DNA of 36,503 nucleotides from Betaproteobacteria bacterium (GTDB lineage Bacteria; Pseudomonadota; Gammaproteobacteria; Burkholderiales; Thiobacteraceae). Shown here piece by piece: positions 8,554-17,322 of this stretch; position 1 is the first letter of the stretch, and each line of letters opens with the position of its first letter. Both the position numbers and the translations under genes were made by a program. The notes under the pieces are model-generated. The model was not told where the DNA came from. It saw only the letters and a list, made by a program, of their open reading frames with translations, and ran no database searches. The DNA lies in contig JANYAU010000039.1 of assembly GCA_025361165.1 (NCBI GenBank), positions 1 through 36,503 on the forward strand, given 5' to 3'.

Positions 8554-11261
8554 TTTCCACCTCCAAGCGTTAACGTGAACACGCCGCGCTCTACAAAGTT
8601 TGGATCATTGGCCAAACGCGCGATTTCTAGACGGCCCAGTTCCAGTTTCCCGGCCGCAAGCGGCTGCGGGTCCGGCGTGCCCTGGCGCTGGAAGGTCGTG
8701 ATCTGCACCGATTGCACGCCTTCCACCGCCTGCGCCGCCGCAATGAGCGGGCTCAGGAATACGGTTTGGCCGAAGGTGAAATTGTCGGGATGAAAAACAC
8801 CGAGACGGCCATCAGGTAGGATGCGCTCGCTGAAAATTTTTAGTAAAACGGCCTTCACATCTTCGCGGAAGTAGTCTTCCTTAACGCAGACATGCATGCC
8901 GATTTCGAGTGACACGAATCTGGGCGCATCGACTTCGAGGTCATATCCGGCCATCCGGAAACGCTCGACAAAGTTGCGTATTTCCGCTTTGAACGCATCG
9001 TCCACCGGCAAGCCGCCGAGGCGGTCGACGGTGATGAACACCGTGTGCCAACTCCCGGTCCAGCGGAACGTCGCCATGGCCTTTTGCACCTGCGGGTGGC
9101 GCTCGGTCACTTCCGCGTAGTCGGCCTCGGTCACCGCCCTTTCTTGCGTGCGAAAAGCGGCGGGGGCATAAGCACGCACCTGATCAAGGCTTTCCGGCTC
9201 AATACCCCCTGCGGCGGGTAACGGGTTGCGGATGTTGATTACGGCCTGACTCAGTTGAACCTCAGACGCAATGAGCGGGTTGTATACCAGATGTGCAATC
9301 GATTCCGCGCCCACGTTGCCGGCCGTCCCATTGCCCACGCGATAAGTCGCTGTGAAGTGCGTTCCGGCATCCGGGTGGCGGCCCAGTTGCAAGCCATCGC
9401 CAAAGCGCAGCCATGCGCCGCCATCGCTTTCCGTCTCCACAACGAAATCGGGATTCGATGGTTTGCTCTCGAGCAGGTCTTGCCGCGCCGTCCAGTTAAA
9501 TTTGTCCAGCTTGAGCGTACTGTCCAGATGAATCGCCGGAAGCGCCTGCCACGGATCCTGCTGAATCATGGCGCTGGCCGCGGGAGGCACGGTATAGACA
9601 TTCAAGTGCGTTTTCTCATGCTTGATCAGGAAGCCATTGACGCCATCGCCGATGGACCATAGCGGATGGCTGCCCTGAATTTCTTTCAGCTGGGCGGTAT
9701 CAATGCCCATATTTTCGAAACCATTTTTTAGGCCGGATGGAAAATTGCCGTTGTCGAGATCCGTTAGATCCGAAGCGATGGATTGGATGGCGAAAATCGG
9801 GGTGGACGTCAGCGCCGAAACATAAGTCAGCGGACGCTGCGCCAGCAGCGGGCGGTAGCGTGACGGGCGGAGTGAAAACGACGGCAATTTGCACGGATCG
9901 CACGCCGTGACTACGGCGCCGTTCAGCGTTGGCGCTACCGTGCCCAAATCTTCATCGGCGAAAGTACGACCATGGTCGACGAGCACGATATTGCCGCGCG
10001 CGACGCTGATGTTTTTATAAAAGTCCTGACCATGCTGTTCGTCCGCTTGGGATGAAATGCACAGTGGAAACGGCAATGCATCTTCATCCGCCCATCTGAT
10101 CTGGGTGATCGCTTGCGACGTATTTAGCGGGTCGATGAGTATCTCGCCCTTCTCATTTCGCGTTTCCACGTCCGTGAGGCGAACCGGACAGCGCCGCCGC
10201 AACTCTGCATCCCCGGGAATTCCGGTATTGGGGCCCATCATCTCTTCGAAGATGAGAACATCACCGATCTTGAGGCCAGGGAATGTGCCATCCAGCGTCG
10301 CTGCCGTGGCGCCCTTAGGAAGACAACAACGTTGGTCGCTCCATGTATAGAAATGCAGCTCGTTGTGGTCAGCAAACAGCGCCGCGCCCTCCATCGTTTC
10401 GAAAAACGCCCGCGCTTGGGCGAGAACGATGGGATCGTCAAACAAGGCCGTGGCTTGACCAGCAATGCGCGTGCACAACAGTGTGCGTGCGGGTATTAAG
10501 GGAACATCCTGCTTGACCTGCACCTGCGCCCAGGCTCGTGCGTTGCACCCTTCGTGCATCGCGTAATCGACGAGCTTGGCATGCCTGCGCACCGACACCC
10601 GGCGACGTGCGGTGCCCAGATAGGCTTCTGTGGCGATCGCATCCTGCTGGTAGCTGAGGTAATCGCCAACGTACGCAAGTGCCTCAACCAAGGCCACCCC
10701 TAAATCGGCGGTGTGCCTCTCCTGCCACTGCGGCATCAGGAACGACATGCGGTCCAGCATCAGCCGACGGAAGCTCGCGTAGTCCTTGGCCAGATAATCG
10801 ATCTCGGGATTTTGCAGCAGGGCTGGCGGACAGTCGCACGGCGCCTTGCAGTCGAAGTCCGACGGACATTCCACCTTGAAGGAGAAATCCACCGCCGCGA
10901 ACATCGGGTCGATCTTGTCCGGGGGGATGGTATGCGTCGTGTCTTGCACCAGCCGCAATGTGTAGATCGAATAGTCGCCGGGCTGATCCACTGCTACCGT
11001 CAGTATCTTCGCTTCACTACCCGTTCCTATCGTGACGTTATCAATGACGATGTTACGAATCCGTTCTCCACCCTCGATCCGCACATTAACGTTGGCCAAA
11101 GCGCCGGGAACGAGATCATTGACGAAGTGGACGAACAGCGTTTTTTGGCGATCCGCGAGATTAACCACCTTGCCATCGAGTACCTCCAGATAGTCGATGC
11201 CGTTGAGGTCCTTACCGACGATCTGGTTGCGGCGCAATTCATCACAGCAAGAATAGATCAT
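8550..11261 (-). CDS. Baseplate J-like wedge protein 1 (Pvc11-like)
   Basis: This 903-aa wedge protein contains a Cys cluster (CPSDFDCKAPCDCPP) and then the family signature NPEIDYLAKDYASFRRLML, LGVALVEALAYVGDYLSYQQD and RRRVSVRRHAKLVDYAMHEG. The C-terminal part has the gpJ-type RERAVT-like motif (TQERAVTEADYAEVTERHP). These match the putative baseplate assembly proteins encoded next to gp25-like proteins in eCIS loci. The start overlaps the gp25-like gene by 4 bp and the end overlaps wedge protein 2 by 4 bp, so the three are translationally coupled. It is expected to assemble with gp25 and the second J protein into the wedge ring that triggers sheath contraction. Confidence 0.88.
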   Translation of the reverse strand: MIYSCCDELRRNQIVGKDLNGIDYLEVLDGKVVNLADRQKTLFVHFVNDLVPGALANVNVRIEGGERIRNIVIDNVTIGTGSEAKILTVAVDQPGDYSIYTLRLVQDTTHTIPPDKIDPMFAAVDFSFKVECPSDFDCKAPCDCPPALLQNPEIDYLAKDYASFRRLMLDRMSFLMPQWQERHTADLGVALVEALAYVGDYLSYQQDAIATEAYLGTARRRVSVRRHAKLVDYAMHEGCNARAWAQVQVKQDVPLIPARTLLCTRIAGQATALFDDPIVLAQARAFFETMEGAALFADHNELHFYTWSDQRCCLPKGATAATLDGTFPGLKIGDVLIFEEMMGPNTGIPGDAELRRRCPVRLTDVETRNEKGEILIDPLNTSQAITQIRWADEDALPFPLCISSQADEQHGQDFYKNISVARGNIVLVDHGRTFADEDLGTVAPTLNGAVVTACDPCKLPSFSLRPSRYRPLLAQRPLTYVSALTSTPIFAIQSIASDLTDLDNGNFPSGLKNGFENMGIDTAQLKEIQGSHPLWSIGDGVNGFLIKHEKTHLNVYTVPPAASAMIQQDPWQALPAIHLDSTLKLDKFNWTARQDLLESKPSNPDFVVETESDGGAWLRFGDGLQLGRHPDAGTHFTATYRVGNGTAGNVGAESIAHLVYNPLIASEVQLSQAVINIRNPLPAAGGIEPESLDQVRAYAPAAFRTQERAVTEADYAEVTERHPQVQKAMATFRWTGSWHTVFITVDRLGGLPVDDAFKAEIRNFVERFRMAGYDLEVDAPRFVSLEIGMHVCVKEDYFREDVKAVLLKIFSERILPDGRLGVFHPDNFTFGQTVFLSPLIAAAQAVEGVQSVQITTFQRQGTPDPQPLAAGKLELGRLEIARLANDPNFVERGVFTLTLGGGK

Positions 11262-11626
11262 GCGCCCGCCCCGCCCGCCGAGAAGTCCGCCGTCTGGCGC
11301 ATTTGGCTTTGGCGATTCACGTATTGAACTGAAATGCGCAGGGTCGCTTCATCGTTCTCCACCGATACAGACTCCACCGCGATCAAGTCGCCCAGCCATT
11401 CCTGCAGCGAACTCTGGATGAGAAGCTGCGATACAGCAGCGAGTTCATCGCTATTGGGCGCGAATACCAACTGCAATACTCCGCATCCGAATGTGGGACG
11501 GTTGACGCGCTCTCCTGGCGCCGTGAACAGAACTTCCTCGATCATGTCCCGGATATGGTCGTCTGCACTCGTATCCGCAGTGCGCCCGCGAGTGTCGAAG
11601 TGAAAGGGAAAATCGAGCTGGCTCAT
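11258..11626 (-). CDS. gp25-like baseplate wedge protein
   Basis: This 122-aa protein has the gp25/lysozyme-like baseplate layout (Afp9/Pvc9, TssE): DDHIRDMIEEVLFTAPGERV followed by RPTFGCGVLQLVF, where the R-P-x-F-G-C-G core is diagnostic. I chose the ATG at 11626, giving MSQLDFPFHF, because it overlaps the PAAR-like stop codon as ATGA. A longer reading from 11770 would add 48 residues of unlikely composition and overlap most of the neighbour. gp25 joins the sheath base to the wedge proteins encoded just downstream. Confidence 0.9.
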   Translation of the reverse strand: MSQLDFPFHFDTRGRTADTSADDHIRDMIEEVLFTAPGERVNRPTFGCGVLQLVFAPNSDELAAVSQLLIQSSLQEWLGDLIAVESVSVENDEATLRISVQYVNRQSQMRQTADFSAGGAGA

Positions 11627-11943
11627 ATTCCCGCCACTTTCATTTGCGTAACAATGGGGATTAGTGGCGTCCCGGTGGGTACGCAAATGGACTGCCCCGC
11701 CTGCAACAACACGGGTGCGCCACCCGCGAAGACACGGGTAGCGCCGACGATCCACTGGGCCGTCACGCATGGCCCGTTGCCGGCAGGCGGAACGAAAGCG
11801 CAGCCCGCGATTACATACTGGCTAGCCAGAGTGACTACCGGCATGCCAACTACGAGTACCCGGGGAAAAGGGGCGATCGGTTGCGCCTGCCCGCCGTGCG
11901 AGCACATCACCGTTGCGCCCACATGAAGAAGAAACCCCGGCAT
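11623..11943 (-). CDS. PAAR-like spike tip protein (Pvc10-like)
   Basis: This small 106-aa protein is rich in Gly, Pro and Val. It has HVGATVMCSHGG at residues 7-18 and further cysteines at 48, 59 and 87, a plausible metal-binding set (H7, C14, H16 and a later Cys) like that of PAAR or DUF4280-type tip proteins. Its position directly after the gp5-like spike gene, with no intergenic base, fits a cone that caps the spike trimer. It has no C-terminal toxin extension. Family membership is judged from the metal-ligand pattern and gene order, and the exact ligands are inferred. Confidence 0.82.
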   Translation of the reverse strand: MPGFLLHVGATVMCSHGGQAQPIAPFPRVLVVGMPVVTLASQYVIAGCAFVPPAGNGPCVTAQWIVGATRVFAGGAPVLLQAGQSICVPTGTPLIPIVTQMKVAGI

Positions 11944-12510
11944 TCAGGTCACCACCAGTGCAATTTTGTTAATCATTACGCTCGGGCCAAGTAGATCGAC
12001 CGTTGCACCCTTGCCGTTGTTGATAAAAATACCTGCATCGTTGACAACGATAAACGCGCCAGTTGGACTGCGTAGCGTGATCCCGCCCGTGCCAACAGGG
12101 GCGGGGTGTGGAATGGGAACCTGTGCCGGTAACGGTGGTGCGTCACTGATGACCAGCGTATGCCCTAGCGTTGTCTGGCATACGATGTTGTCTCCAAGAG
12201 GCAAGGGCGGCGGGATCAGTGCTGATGGCGGTACTTCTGCGAAGACTCCCCAGAAACCGCCAACCCAGATGGGATAATCCGGGTCCCCCTGCTCGAATTC
12301 CATCCACACCGCTGCCCCGATCTGCGGCACGTGATACGTTCCCTGAAGCTTGCCCGCGATCGGCATACACGGCAGCGCCCAGGTCATTGGAACCAGCCCT
12401 TGCACATCGGGCACGGTGGCCAGAATGCGGCCCCGCTGCTCGGGGTCTAAATTATTCACCACCGTTCCTCGATACTTTCCGTAGTAGCGGTTGGATTTGC
12501 CATCTTTCAT
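11944..12510 (-). CDS. gp5-like spike protein (baseplate assembly protein V-like)
   Basis: This 188-aa protein begins with an OB-fold of the gpV/gp5/VgrG type: YYGKYRGTVVNNLDPEQRGR, then VPQIGAAVWMEFEQGDPDYPIWVGGFWG. The second half (about 120-188) alternates short hydrophobic strands (GITLRSPTGAFIVVNDAGIF) that would form the trimeric beta-helix needle. Unlike Afp8/Pvc8 or VgrG, the gp27-like ring domain is on a separate gene immediately upstream (4-bp overlap). It should form the puncturing needle beneath the hub, capped by the PAAR-like protein. It carries no lysozyme domain. Confidence 0.88.
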   Translation of the reverse strand: MKDGKSNRYYGKYRGTVVNNLDPEQRGRILATVPDVQGLVPMTWALPCMPIAGKLQGTYHVPQIGAAVWMEFEQGDPDYPIWVGGFWGVFAEVPPSALIPPPLPLGDNIVCQTTLGHTLVISDAPPLPAQVPIPHPAPVGTGGITLRSPTGAFIVVNDAGIFINNGKGATVDLLGPSVMINKIALVVT

Positions 12511-13637
12511 GCCGGCGCCTGTGGAAGTGTGGAAATCAGGCCATTACGGCTCAACTCGAAACTCTGTTTGTATTCGCCCGGCTTGATCTTGTGAGTGACG
12601 CTCTTAACATAATAGAGTCCGTCGTAGGCAGTTCCCGCGCCACGTACACCGACGAGTTGGCGCGCTTTCAGGATGCGCCCGTAACGCGCCACGTCGAGAT
12701 CTCCCCGCCCCGTCACTGCTTCCGCCCATTTGGCCGCCTGGGCTATGCCGATCATAATTGCCTTTGGCAAAGAGAACTTCGACAGCTCATCATTGACTGG
12801 CTCAAGCCGGGTCGGTATCGGTGGCATCAGCCCCAGAGGCGGATTAAGTGGCGTGATCGGCGGAATGGGAATTACCAGCGGAACCTTAGTGATCTCGTCG
12901 TAGTAATAGACTGTCGGAATGGCATTGAGATTGTTGTCGAAGGAGAAAGATAACGAATCCACATTGGTGTGCGCATCCATGTTGATATTAAGCGCGGGCT
13001 GCGGCACCCCGACCTTAATCTGCGGGCCCCAATAGGCGATATTGACGCCCGGCGTCGGCCCCGGCTCAACGTAGAACACATAACCCACATCGTCCGCCAG
13101 TTCCTGGATGTACTTGAGATCCGTACTTTGCTGGAATGGAATGCGCGAAGCGGGAATCGGCACATCGATCAGGATGCTCGGAATCACCAGCGGCACGATG
13201 CCCAGCGCCGCATACTTGAGCAGCATCAACAACACTCGCCCTTCCGCCGGCACGGCGGGAAATGGAAAGCCGCTAAAATTGATCTTGTCCATCAACAGCG
13301 ACAAATCCTCGCCGATAACCGAAAGCTTTGCATGCCCCGCATCGCGCCCGGGTGAGATCTGATGCTTGGTCACAATGCCATCCATCAGCACCTCGGGCTT
13401 TCCATTGAAGATCACAACGATGACGACGCGCAGGATGGGGATGGAGCTGCCGCCGGTGAGCAGGAACAGCGTATGTAGTGGCGACTTCGTCCCGAGGATG
13501 AAAGAAAGTTCAAACCCGCTCTGCCCGACATCGTTAACGGTAACCGTCACATCAGTCAGCGCCTCGATCACCAGCCGCGGCGCCGGGATAGGCACCAGCG
13601 GACCGATATAGAGTTGTAGCGTGGCGGGGCTCAACAT
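12507..13637 (-). CDS. gp27-like hub protein (late control D-like)
   Basis: This 376-aa protein matches the phage late control D/gp27-like hub family: N-terminal beta-barrel strands (ESFELSFILG-like, here SGFELSFILGTKSP), DGIVTKHQISPG, the motif SDLKYIQELADDVGYVFYVEPG around the middle, and a C-terminal VARYGRILKARQLVGVRGAGTAYDGLYYVKSVTHKI. The last is the typical 'G...DG.YYV..V.H' ending. A trimer of this protein should join the hexameric tube to the trimeric spike. It starts 3 bp after the LysM gene, with a G-rich ribosome site overlapping that gene's end, and overlaps the gp5-like gene by 4 bp. The ring and needle are thus encoded as two coupled genes. Confidence 0.87.
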   Translation of the reverse strand: MLSPATLQLYIGPLVPIPAPRLVIEALTDVTVTVNDVGQSGFELSFILGTKSPLHTLFLLTGGSSIPILRVVIVVIFNGKPEVLMDGIVTKHQISPGRDAGHAKLSVIGEDLSLLMDKINFSGFPFPAVPAEGRVLLMLLKYAALGIVPLVIPSILIDVPIPASRIPFQQSTDLKYIQELADDVGYVFYVEPGPTPGVNIAYWGPQIKVGVPQPALNINMDAHTNVDSLSFSFDNNLNAIPTVYYYDEITKVPLVIPIPPITPLNPPLGLMPPIPTRLEPVNDELSKFSLPKAIMIGIAQAAKWAEAVTGRGDLDVARYGRILKARQLVGVRGAGTAYDGLYYVKSVTHKIKPGEYKQSFELSRNGLISTLPQAPA

Positions 13638-13640
13638 GGT

Positions 13641-14000
13641 CTATCCCCCGATGCCCTGCGGCAAGGTGATGCGCACCTTCCCGCCGATCGCGTCGGTTAA
13701 TTCTTCCGGCTGCATCGCTCCATTCGCGTCGGCTATCCGCCAGAACTGCTCCGGATCGCCGAGATATTTAGCGGCGATATTGTCTAGCCTGTCACCCTGC
13801 ACCACCGTGTGTTCCTGCAACAACCTGAATTGTTCAGATGGTGCAATGAAACGACGTCTCACGAAGGTCACCACCCGTCCATCAGGTGTGGTCAGCGTGG
13901 CCGTGGCTATGCCCTGGTAACGGCTATTGGGCGCGAATAAGCTGGTACTCAGCCCGCCGGGCTGCAACAAGGCCTGCAAGGCTAGACTTGGATCATTCAT
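13641..14000 (-). CDS. LysM-domain baseplate protein
   Basis: This 119-aa protein has a LysM motif at about residues 62-114 (HTVVQGDRLDNIAAKYLGDPEQFWRIADANG and a terminal VRITLPQG). The N-terminal 60 residues are strand-rich, with one basic patch (FVRRRF). In phage P2 (gpX) and PVC (Pvc7) the LysM domain acts in the hub under the tube and is not a cell-wall hydrolase. In PVC it is fused behind the CIS-tube-like domain, whereas here it is a separate gene overlapping that gene by 4 bp. It probably fills the same place in the baseplate. Confidence 0.87.
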   Translation of the reverse strand: MNDPSLALQALLQPGGLSTSLFAPNSRYQGIATATLTTPDGRVVTFVRRRFIAPSEQFRLLQEHTVVQGDRLDNIAAKYLGDPEQFWRIADANGAMQPEELTDAIGGKVRITLPQGIGG

Positions 14001-14647
14001 GCAATTCCTCCCAGGCCCATCAGGCTCATCGCCCCATGAACCAAACTCGCCATCTGTTCCTTGTTCTGCTGATAGGTCATGAAAAGATTCCCGCTCTTGT
14101 TAAATCCCAGATCCGTCACGCTCAAAACGCGCAAGCCGATGCTCACCTTGGCGCGGATTGGATTCAGCGCGGTATCGAATGCCTCCTCAGTGATACTGAA
14201 ATCCGTAATGCGCACCGGCACTACGCGCTTCTTGCTCCAGACAAATAACGGCAGCGGTGCAATCATCGGCAGTATCTCGAGCATGCCCCGATCCGCGCTG
14301 CGGTTGTTCGCGAAGAGCTGCTGGCTAAACGGATACACAATGGTTTCCAGCGCCGACAGTTGAGGTTGAATACCGATCTGCACCGCGTCCGGGTTCTGAT
14401 CGGGAAATTCGAGTTGGTCCGTAGCGTCAATCGTGGCGTCGAATTTGATCGTTTCCACCGGCGGTCCGGTGAGCCGAGTGGCCTCGGAACGGTCGCCACC
14501 TTCCTTCACCGCCTGCGGCTGAAGGCTCCGGCTCAAAGTCTCCGGGTTGTATTGCAGCGTGATTATGCGCAGCGGCGTTGCGTTGTCTGAGTCGACAAGC
14601 ACGATGCCGGCTTTGAGCAGACGGGGGGCGTTGGGGAAGGTGGTCAT
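13997..14647 (-). CDS. CIS tube-like protein (Pvc7 N-domain-like)
   Basis: This 216-aa protein has the family motif LQYNPETLSRSLQPQ near residues 28-42, then PVETIKFDATIDATDQLEF and a C-terminal KVSIGLRVLSVTDLG. These match the CIS-tube/Afp7-Pvc7 N-terminal family that makes the first layer between tube and hub. It is separated from the last effector by 109 bp, which suggests that the effector cassette was inserted in front of the baseplate half of the operon. The ribosome site (AAGGA, about 12 nt from ATG) is spaced rather widely. I found no convincing promoter in the gap. Confidence 0.85.
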   Translation of the reverse strand: MTTFPNAPRLLKAGIVLVDSDNATPLRIITLQYNPETLSRSLQPQAVKEGGDRSEATRLTGPPVETIKFDATIDATDQLEFPDQNPDAVQIGIQPQLSALETIVYPFSQQLFANNRSADRGMLEILPMIAPLPLFVWSKKRVVPVRITDFSITEEAFDTALNPIRAKVSIGLRVLSVTDLGFNKSGNLFMTYQQNKEQMASLVHGAMSLMGLGGIA

Positions 14648-14756
14648 TGCTTACTGAATATCCTTAATCTGGTTGACCGCTCATGGATGTATGGTCTTGG
14701 CGGGAAGCAAAAAATCGAAACTGCAGCAAATGATTCCATTTTTGCACACGTCGCCC

Positions 14757-16118
14757 TTACAACACATTTTCGCAACGCTCCTCCATGTTGGCTGACTCGG
14801 CATTCAGTGCGGCTTGCCCTTCCGTGTTTGCCACTGCGCCGTCCGTGACTACTGCCATTGCCGTGGTTGACAGTGGATAGCTGCCCTTTAGATTGGAAGC
14901 ATCGGTACTCTTAAAAGAAGGGCCAACAAAACCAACCTGCCACTTGTAACCATACGTGGTTGAGATTGTGCCGAGTGGAACGAGCCGCCCGGATTTTAGG
15001 CCGTGGGCCGCGAGCCCTACGCGAAACTGCGTTGAACGGACTACCGATTGGAGATCAACGAATTTCCGTTTCTTACAGTGCAACTTTTTGAGCATGACTT
15101 CCAGGCTGGGTATGTCCGTATACGATGGGCCGACACTCTTCGTGGTAAATAAAATGGAAGGCATTGTCGCGTTACCGTGAATGAACGGCCCCTCTGATAG
15201 ATTGTCTGGATCCGAATCAAGCATCGGTCCGACCTGATCCACCAGCATGTCACCGTCGGAGTACACTTCCTCGATATGATCAAAAAAAATGTTTTGCACG
15301 AGACCATACTCGAACGGTTCCGCGTCTGGTGGTTCCGCAATCTTCGCGCTAGCAGAAACAGTAAATGGCTTGGAAATCTTAAACCCCATGCTATTTGCCA
15401 ATATCTGCCCACCCTGCTGCACAACTGTTAGCGGCGTTTCGGTAATGTTCACGGAACCTGATGTCATAGTGGGGACTGGAGCGGCAGCCGTTGCCTCCCT
15501 TTGGATCATGCCCCCCATAGGAAACCTATCCGCGCCTGACTGCTGCACCACATGCGTCAACTCATGCGCAAGCAAACGCCGCCCTTCGTGCGTCCCCGGC
15601 GCAAACCGTCCCGCGCCAAATACAACGTTTTGACCTATGGTATAAGCATGCGCGTTTACATCTCTCGCCGATTGCTCTGCAGCCGTGCCAGAATGCACCC
15701 GCACGTTTGAAAAGTCGTGATCGAAACGCTGTTCCATGTCCTGCCGCAGCCCTGGTTCGAGCGGTCTGCCTGAACCAGACAAAACACAATCCACACCGGC
15801 GGACGCAGCGCCTGCATCACCTGTCGCTTGCCCTGTGGAACGCTGAATGCGCGGTGGGCTGCCGCTGACTGCGGAATGTGCCGGTGCTGCCAATACCTGA
15901 TCCGCAACCCGATCTGCTTCCGTTTCCAGAGGATCATCGCTCGCGCCTATAGAGAGTTTGCGTTGCAGACGCTTGCCCTGACACTCCTCGCACATGCCGG
16001 AAGCTCCTAGCGATCCACCACAGGCGCACTTGCGCTGCAATAGCAATCCCACATGAGACGATTTGCTCACTTGCGGTGACTTTGCGGCAGTGTTTTGCAA
16101 TGATGCAGCGGAACGCAT
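14757..16118 (-). CDS. DUF4157 eCIS effector-like protein 3
   Basis: The first ~190 of 453 residues are the shared module: a basic, Ser/Ala-rich leader, a four-Cys motif (CACGG then CEECQGK, residues about 31-47), GASDDPLETEADRVADQVL, FDHDFSNVRVHSG and HELTHVVQQ (about 185-193). This is the eCIS-associated DUF4157 domain. The C-terminal ~260 residues are unrelated to the two sister proteins and I do not recognise them. They are strand-rich, contain two Cys-Lys clusters (LHCKKRK), and no membrane helix is evident. Its ribosome site and the bases before it copy those of effector 2, so they arose by tandem duplication. The C-terminal region looks slightly AT-richer than the leader. By position and module it is a cargo candidate; its activity is unknown. 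Confidence 0.8.
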   Translation of the reverse strand: MRSAASLQNTAAKSPQVSKSSHVGLLLQRKCACGGSLGASGMCEECQGKRLQRKLSIGASDDPLETEADRVADQVLAAPAHSAVSGSPPRIQRSTGQATGDAGAASAGVDCVLSGSGRPLEPGLRQDMEQRFDHDFSNVRVHSGTAAEQSARDVNAHAYTIGQNVVFGAGRFAPGTHEGRRLLAHELTHVVQQSGADRFPMGGMIQREATAAAPVPTMTSGSVNITETPLTVVQQGGQILANSMGFKISKPFTVSASAKIAEPPDAEPFEYGLVQNIFFDHIEEVYSDGDMLVDQVGPMLDSDPDNLSEGPFIHGNATMPSILFTTKSVGPSYTDIPSLEVMLKKLHCKKRKFVDLQSVVRSTQFRVGLAAHGLKSGRLVPLGTISTTYGYKWQVGFVGPSFKSTDASNLKGSYPLSTTAMAVVTDGAVANTEGQAALNAESANMEERCENVL

Positions 16119-16180
16119 TACTTCATCTCCTTGTTAGTGACGTCCTCAATCAACCATTTTTTAATGGATGGGTGAAAAAA

Positions 16181-17236
16181 TTATTTTTGTAAGAATGGTA
16201 GTGGCTTCCAATTCTTAAAATCGGCATCAAAACTGAACAGCGGTACCGAACCCACTATCGAAGTTGTTTTAAGCTCGCGGTCGGTGATTTCCCACCACTT
16301 GAGATTCCCGGCTTTTAATTGCGCATCAATGGCAAACGGCGCGGTTAGATTGGCTGCTTTCCTTGCCCAGTTTTCTGTAATCCCAAATCCTTTAAAAAAA
16401 TTCACATTGAATTTCCATACACCCAGGGCGGAATTTGGATCCCAAAGGTGAGAAATATTACGATCAAAAAAAGGTTTCCGAAGACTTAGGAAATCGGGTT
16501 CGGTCAGTTGCAGCGTAAGCTTTGAATGATCAGATTTATCTTGTTTGGTATCAGTAGTAGTTTTAGCTTCCTGTTTATGTATGACGTGATTTTTTCCGCT
16601 AGAGGACAGGCCACGTTCTGCGCCGCCATGACCCGCATAAATACCAGCCGCACCCGTTTGCTGCACCACATGCGTTAATTCATGCGCAAGCAAACGCCGC
16701 CCTTCGTGTGACCCTGGAGCGAACTGGCCTGCACCAAAAACAATGCTGCTCCCCGCCGTATAGGCATGCGCATTCACTTCCCGCGCCGATTGCTCGGCAG
16801 CAGCGCCGGAATGCACCCGCACCCGTGAAAAATCATGGCCGAAACGCTGCTCCATGTCTTGCCGTAATGCTGCATCGAGCGGGCTGCCCGAACCGGATAG
16901 GGTATGATGCACGCTGGCAGGCGTTGTATCTGCATCGCCGGTCGATTGCCCTGTGGCGCGCTGAATTCGCGGTGCTACACCACTGACTACCGAACGAGAA
17001 GGCGCAGCCAATACTTGTGCGGCGACCTGATCAGCCTCTTGTTCTAGCGCATCGTTGCTCGCGCCTATGGCAAGTTTGGTTTGTATGCGCTTGCCCTGGC
17101 ATTCCTCGCACTTGCCAGAGGCTCCTGGCGATCCGCCGCAGGCGCACTTGCGCTGCAATAACAGTCTCACGGGAGACGGTTTGCTGACGCATTGAGACTT
17201 GGCAGCCGTGTCCTGCAACGACGCAGCGGTACGCAT
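16181..17236 (-). CDS. DUF4157 eCIS effector-like protein 2
   Basis: This 351-aa paralogue shares the leader, the CACGG/CEECQGK motif and the DUF4157 core (HELTHVVQQ at 185-193) with its neighbours. After residue ~195 it diverges completely into a 155-residue tail of unknown family. The tail has many Lys, Asp, Trp and Phe residues (RKPFFDRNISHLWDP, KWWEITDRELKTTSIVG), suggesting a compact soluble domain. In sample lines the tail DNA (16201-16500) has about 38-47% GC, against about 65% around 16861-16920 in the shared part. That is a sharp change inside one gene, expected after C-terminal replacement. The ribosome site AGGAG lies 8 nt before ATG. Function cannot be read from sequence. Confidence 0.8.
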   Translation of the reverse strand: MRTAASLQDTAAKSQCVSKPSPVRLLLQRKCACGGSPGASGKCEECQGKRIQTKLAIGASNDALEQEADQVAAQVLAAPSRSVVSGVAPRIQRATGQSTGDADTTPASVHHTLSGSGSPLDAALRQDMEQRFGHDFSRVRVHSGAAAEQSAREVNAHAYTAGSSIVFGAGQFAPGSHEGRRLLAHELTHVVQQTGAAGIYAGHGGAERGLSSSGKNHVIHKQEAKTTTDTKQDKSDHSKLTLQLTEPDFLSLRKPFFDRNISHLWDPNSALGVWKFNVNFFKGFGITENWARKAANLTAPFAIDAQLKAGNLKWWEITDRELKTTSIVGSVPLFSFDADFKNWKPLPFLQK

Positions 17237-17322
17237 TACTTCATCTCCTGGTTAAGGTGTGAAACAAAAATTGGGGCCCTGTCCTCTATTGCTCGAATGG
17301 TTGAGATCATCATGGAAGGCAT

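Noticed and set aside
11258-11770. Longer 170-aa start for the gp25-like gene
   Set aside because: The extra 48 residues overlap the PAAR-like gene and do not look like gp25. The start at 11626 gives an ATGA overlap.
14648-14756. Second sigma-54 promoter before the CIS tube-like gene
   Set aside because: A TGGAAT...TTGC resemblance exists on the minus strand but the spacing is too short.
16128-16166. Weak CCATT/AATGG hairpin between effectors 2 and 3 as a terminator
   Set aside because: The arms are only 5 bp and AT-rich with no following T-tract, so a stable stop is unlikely.
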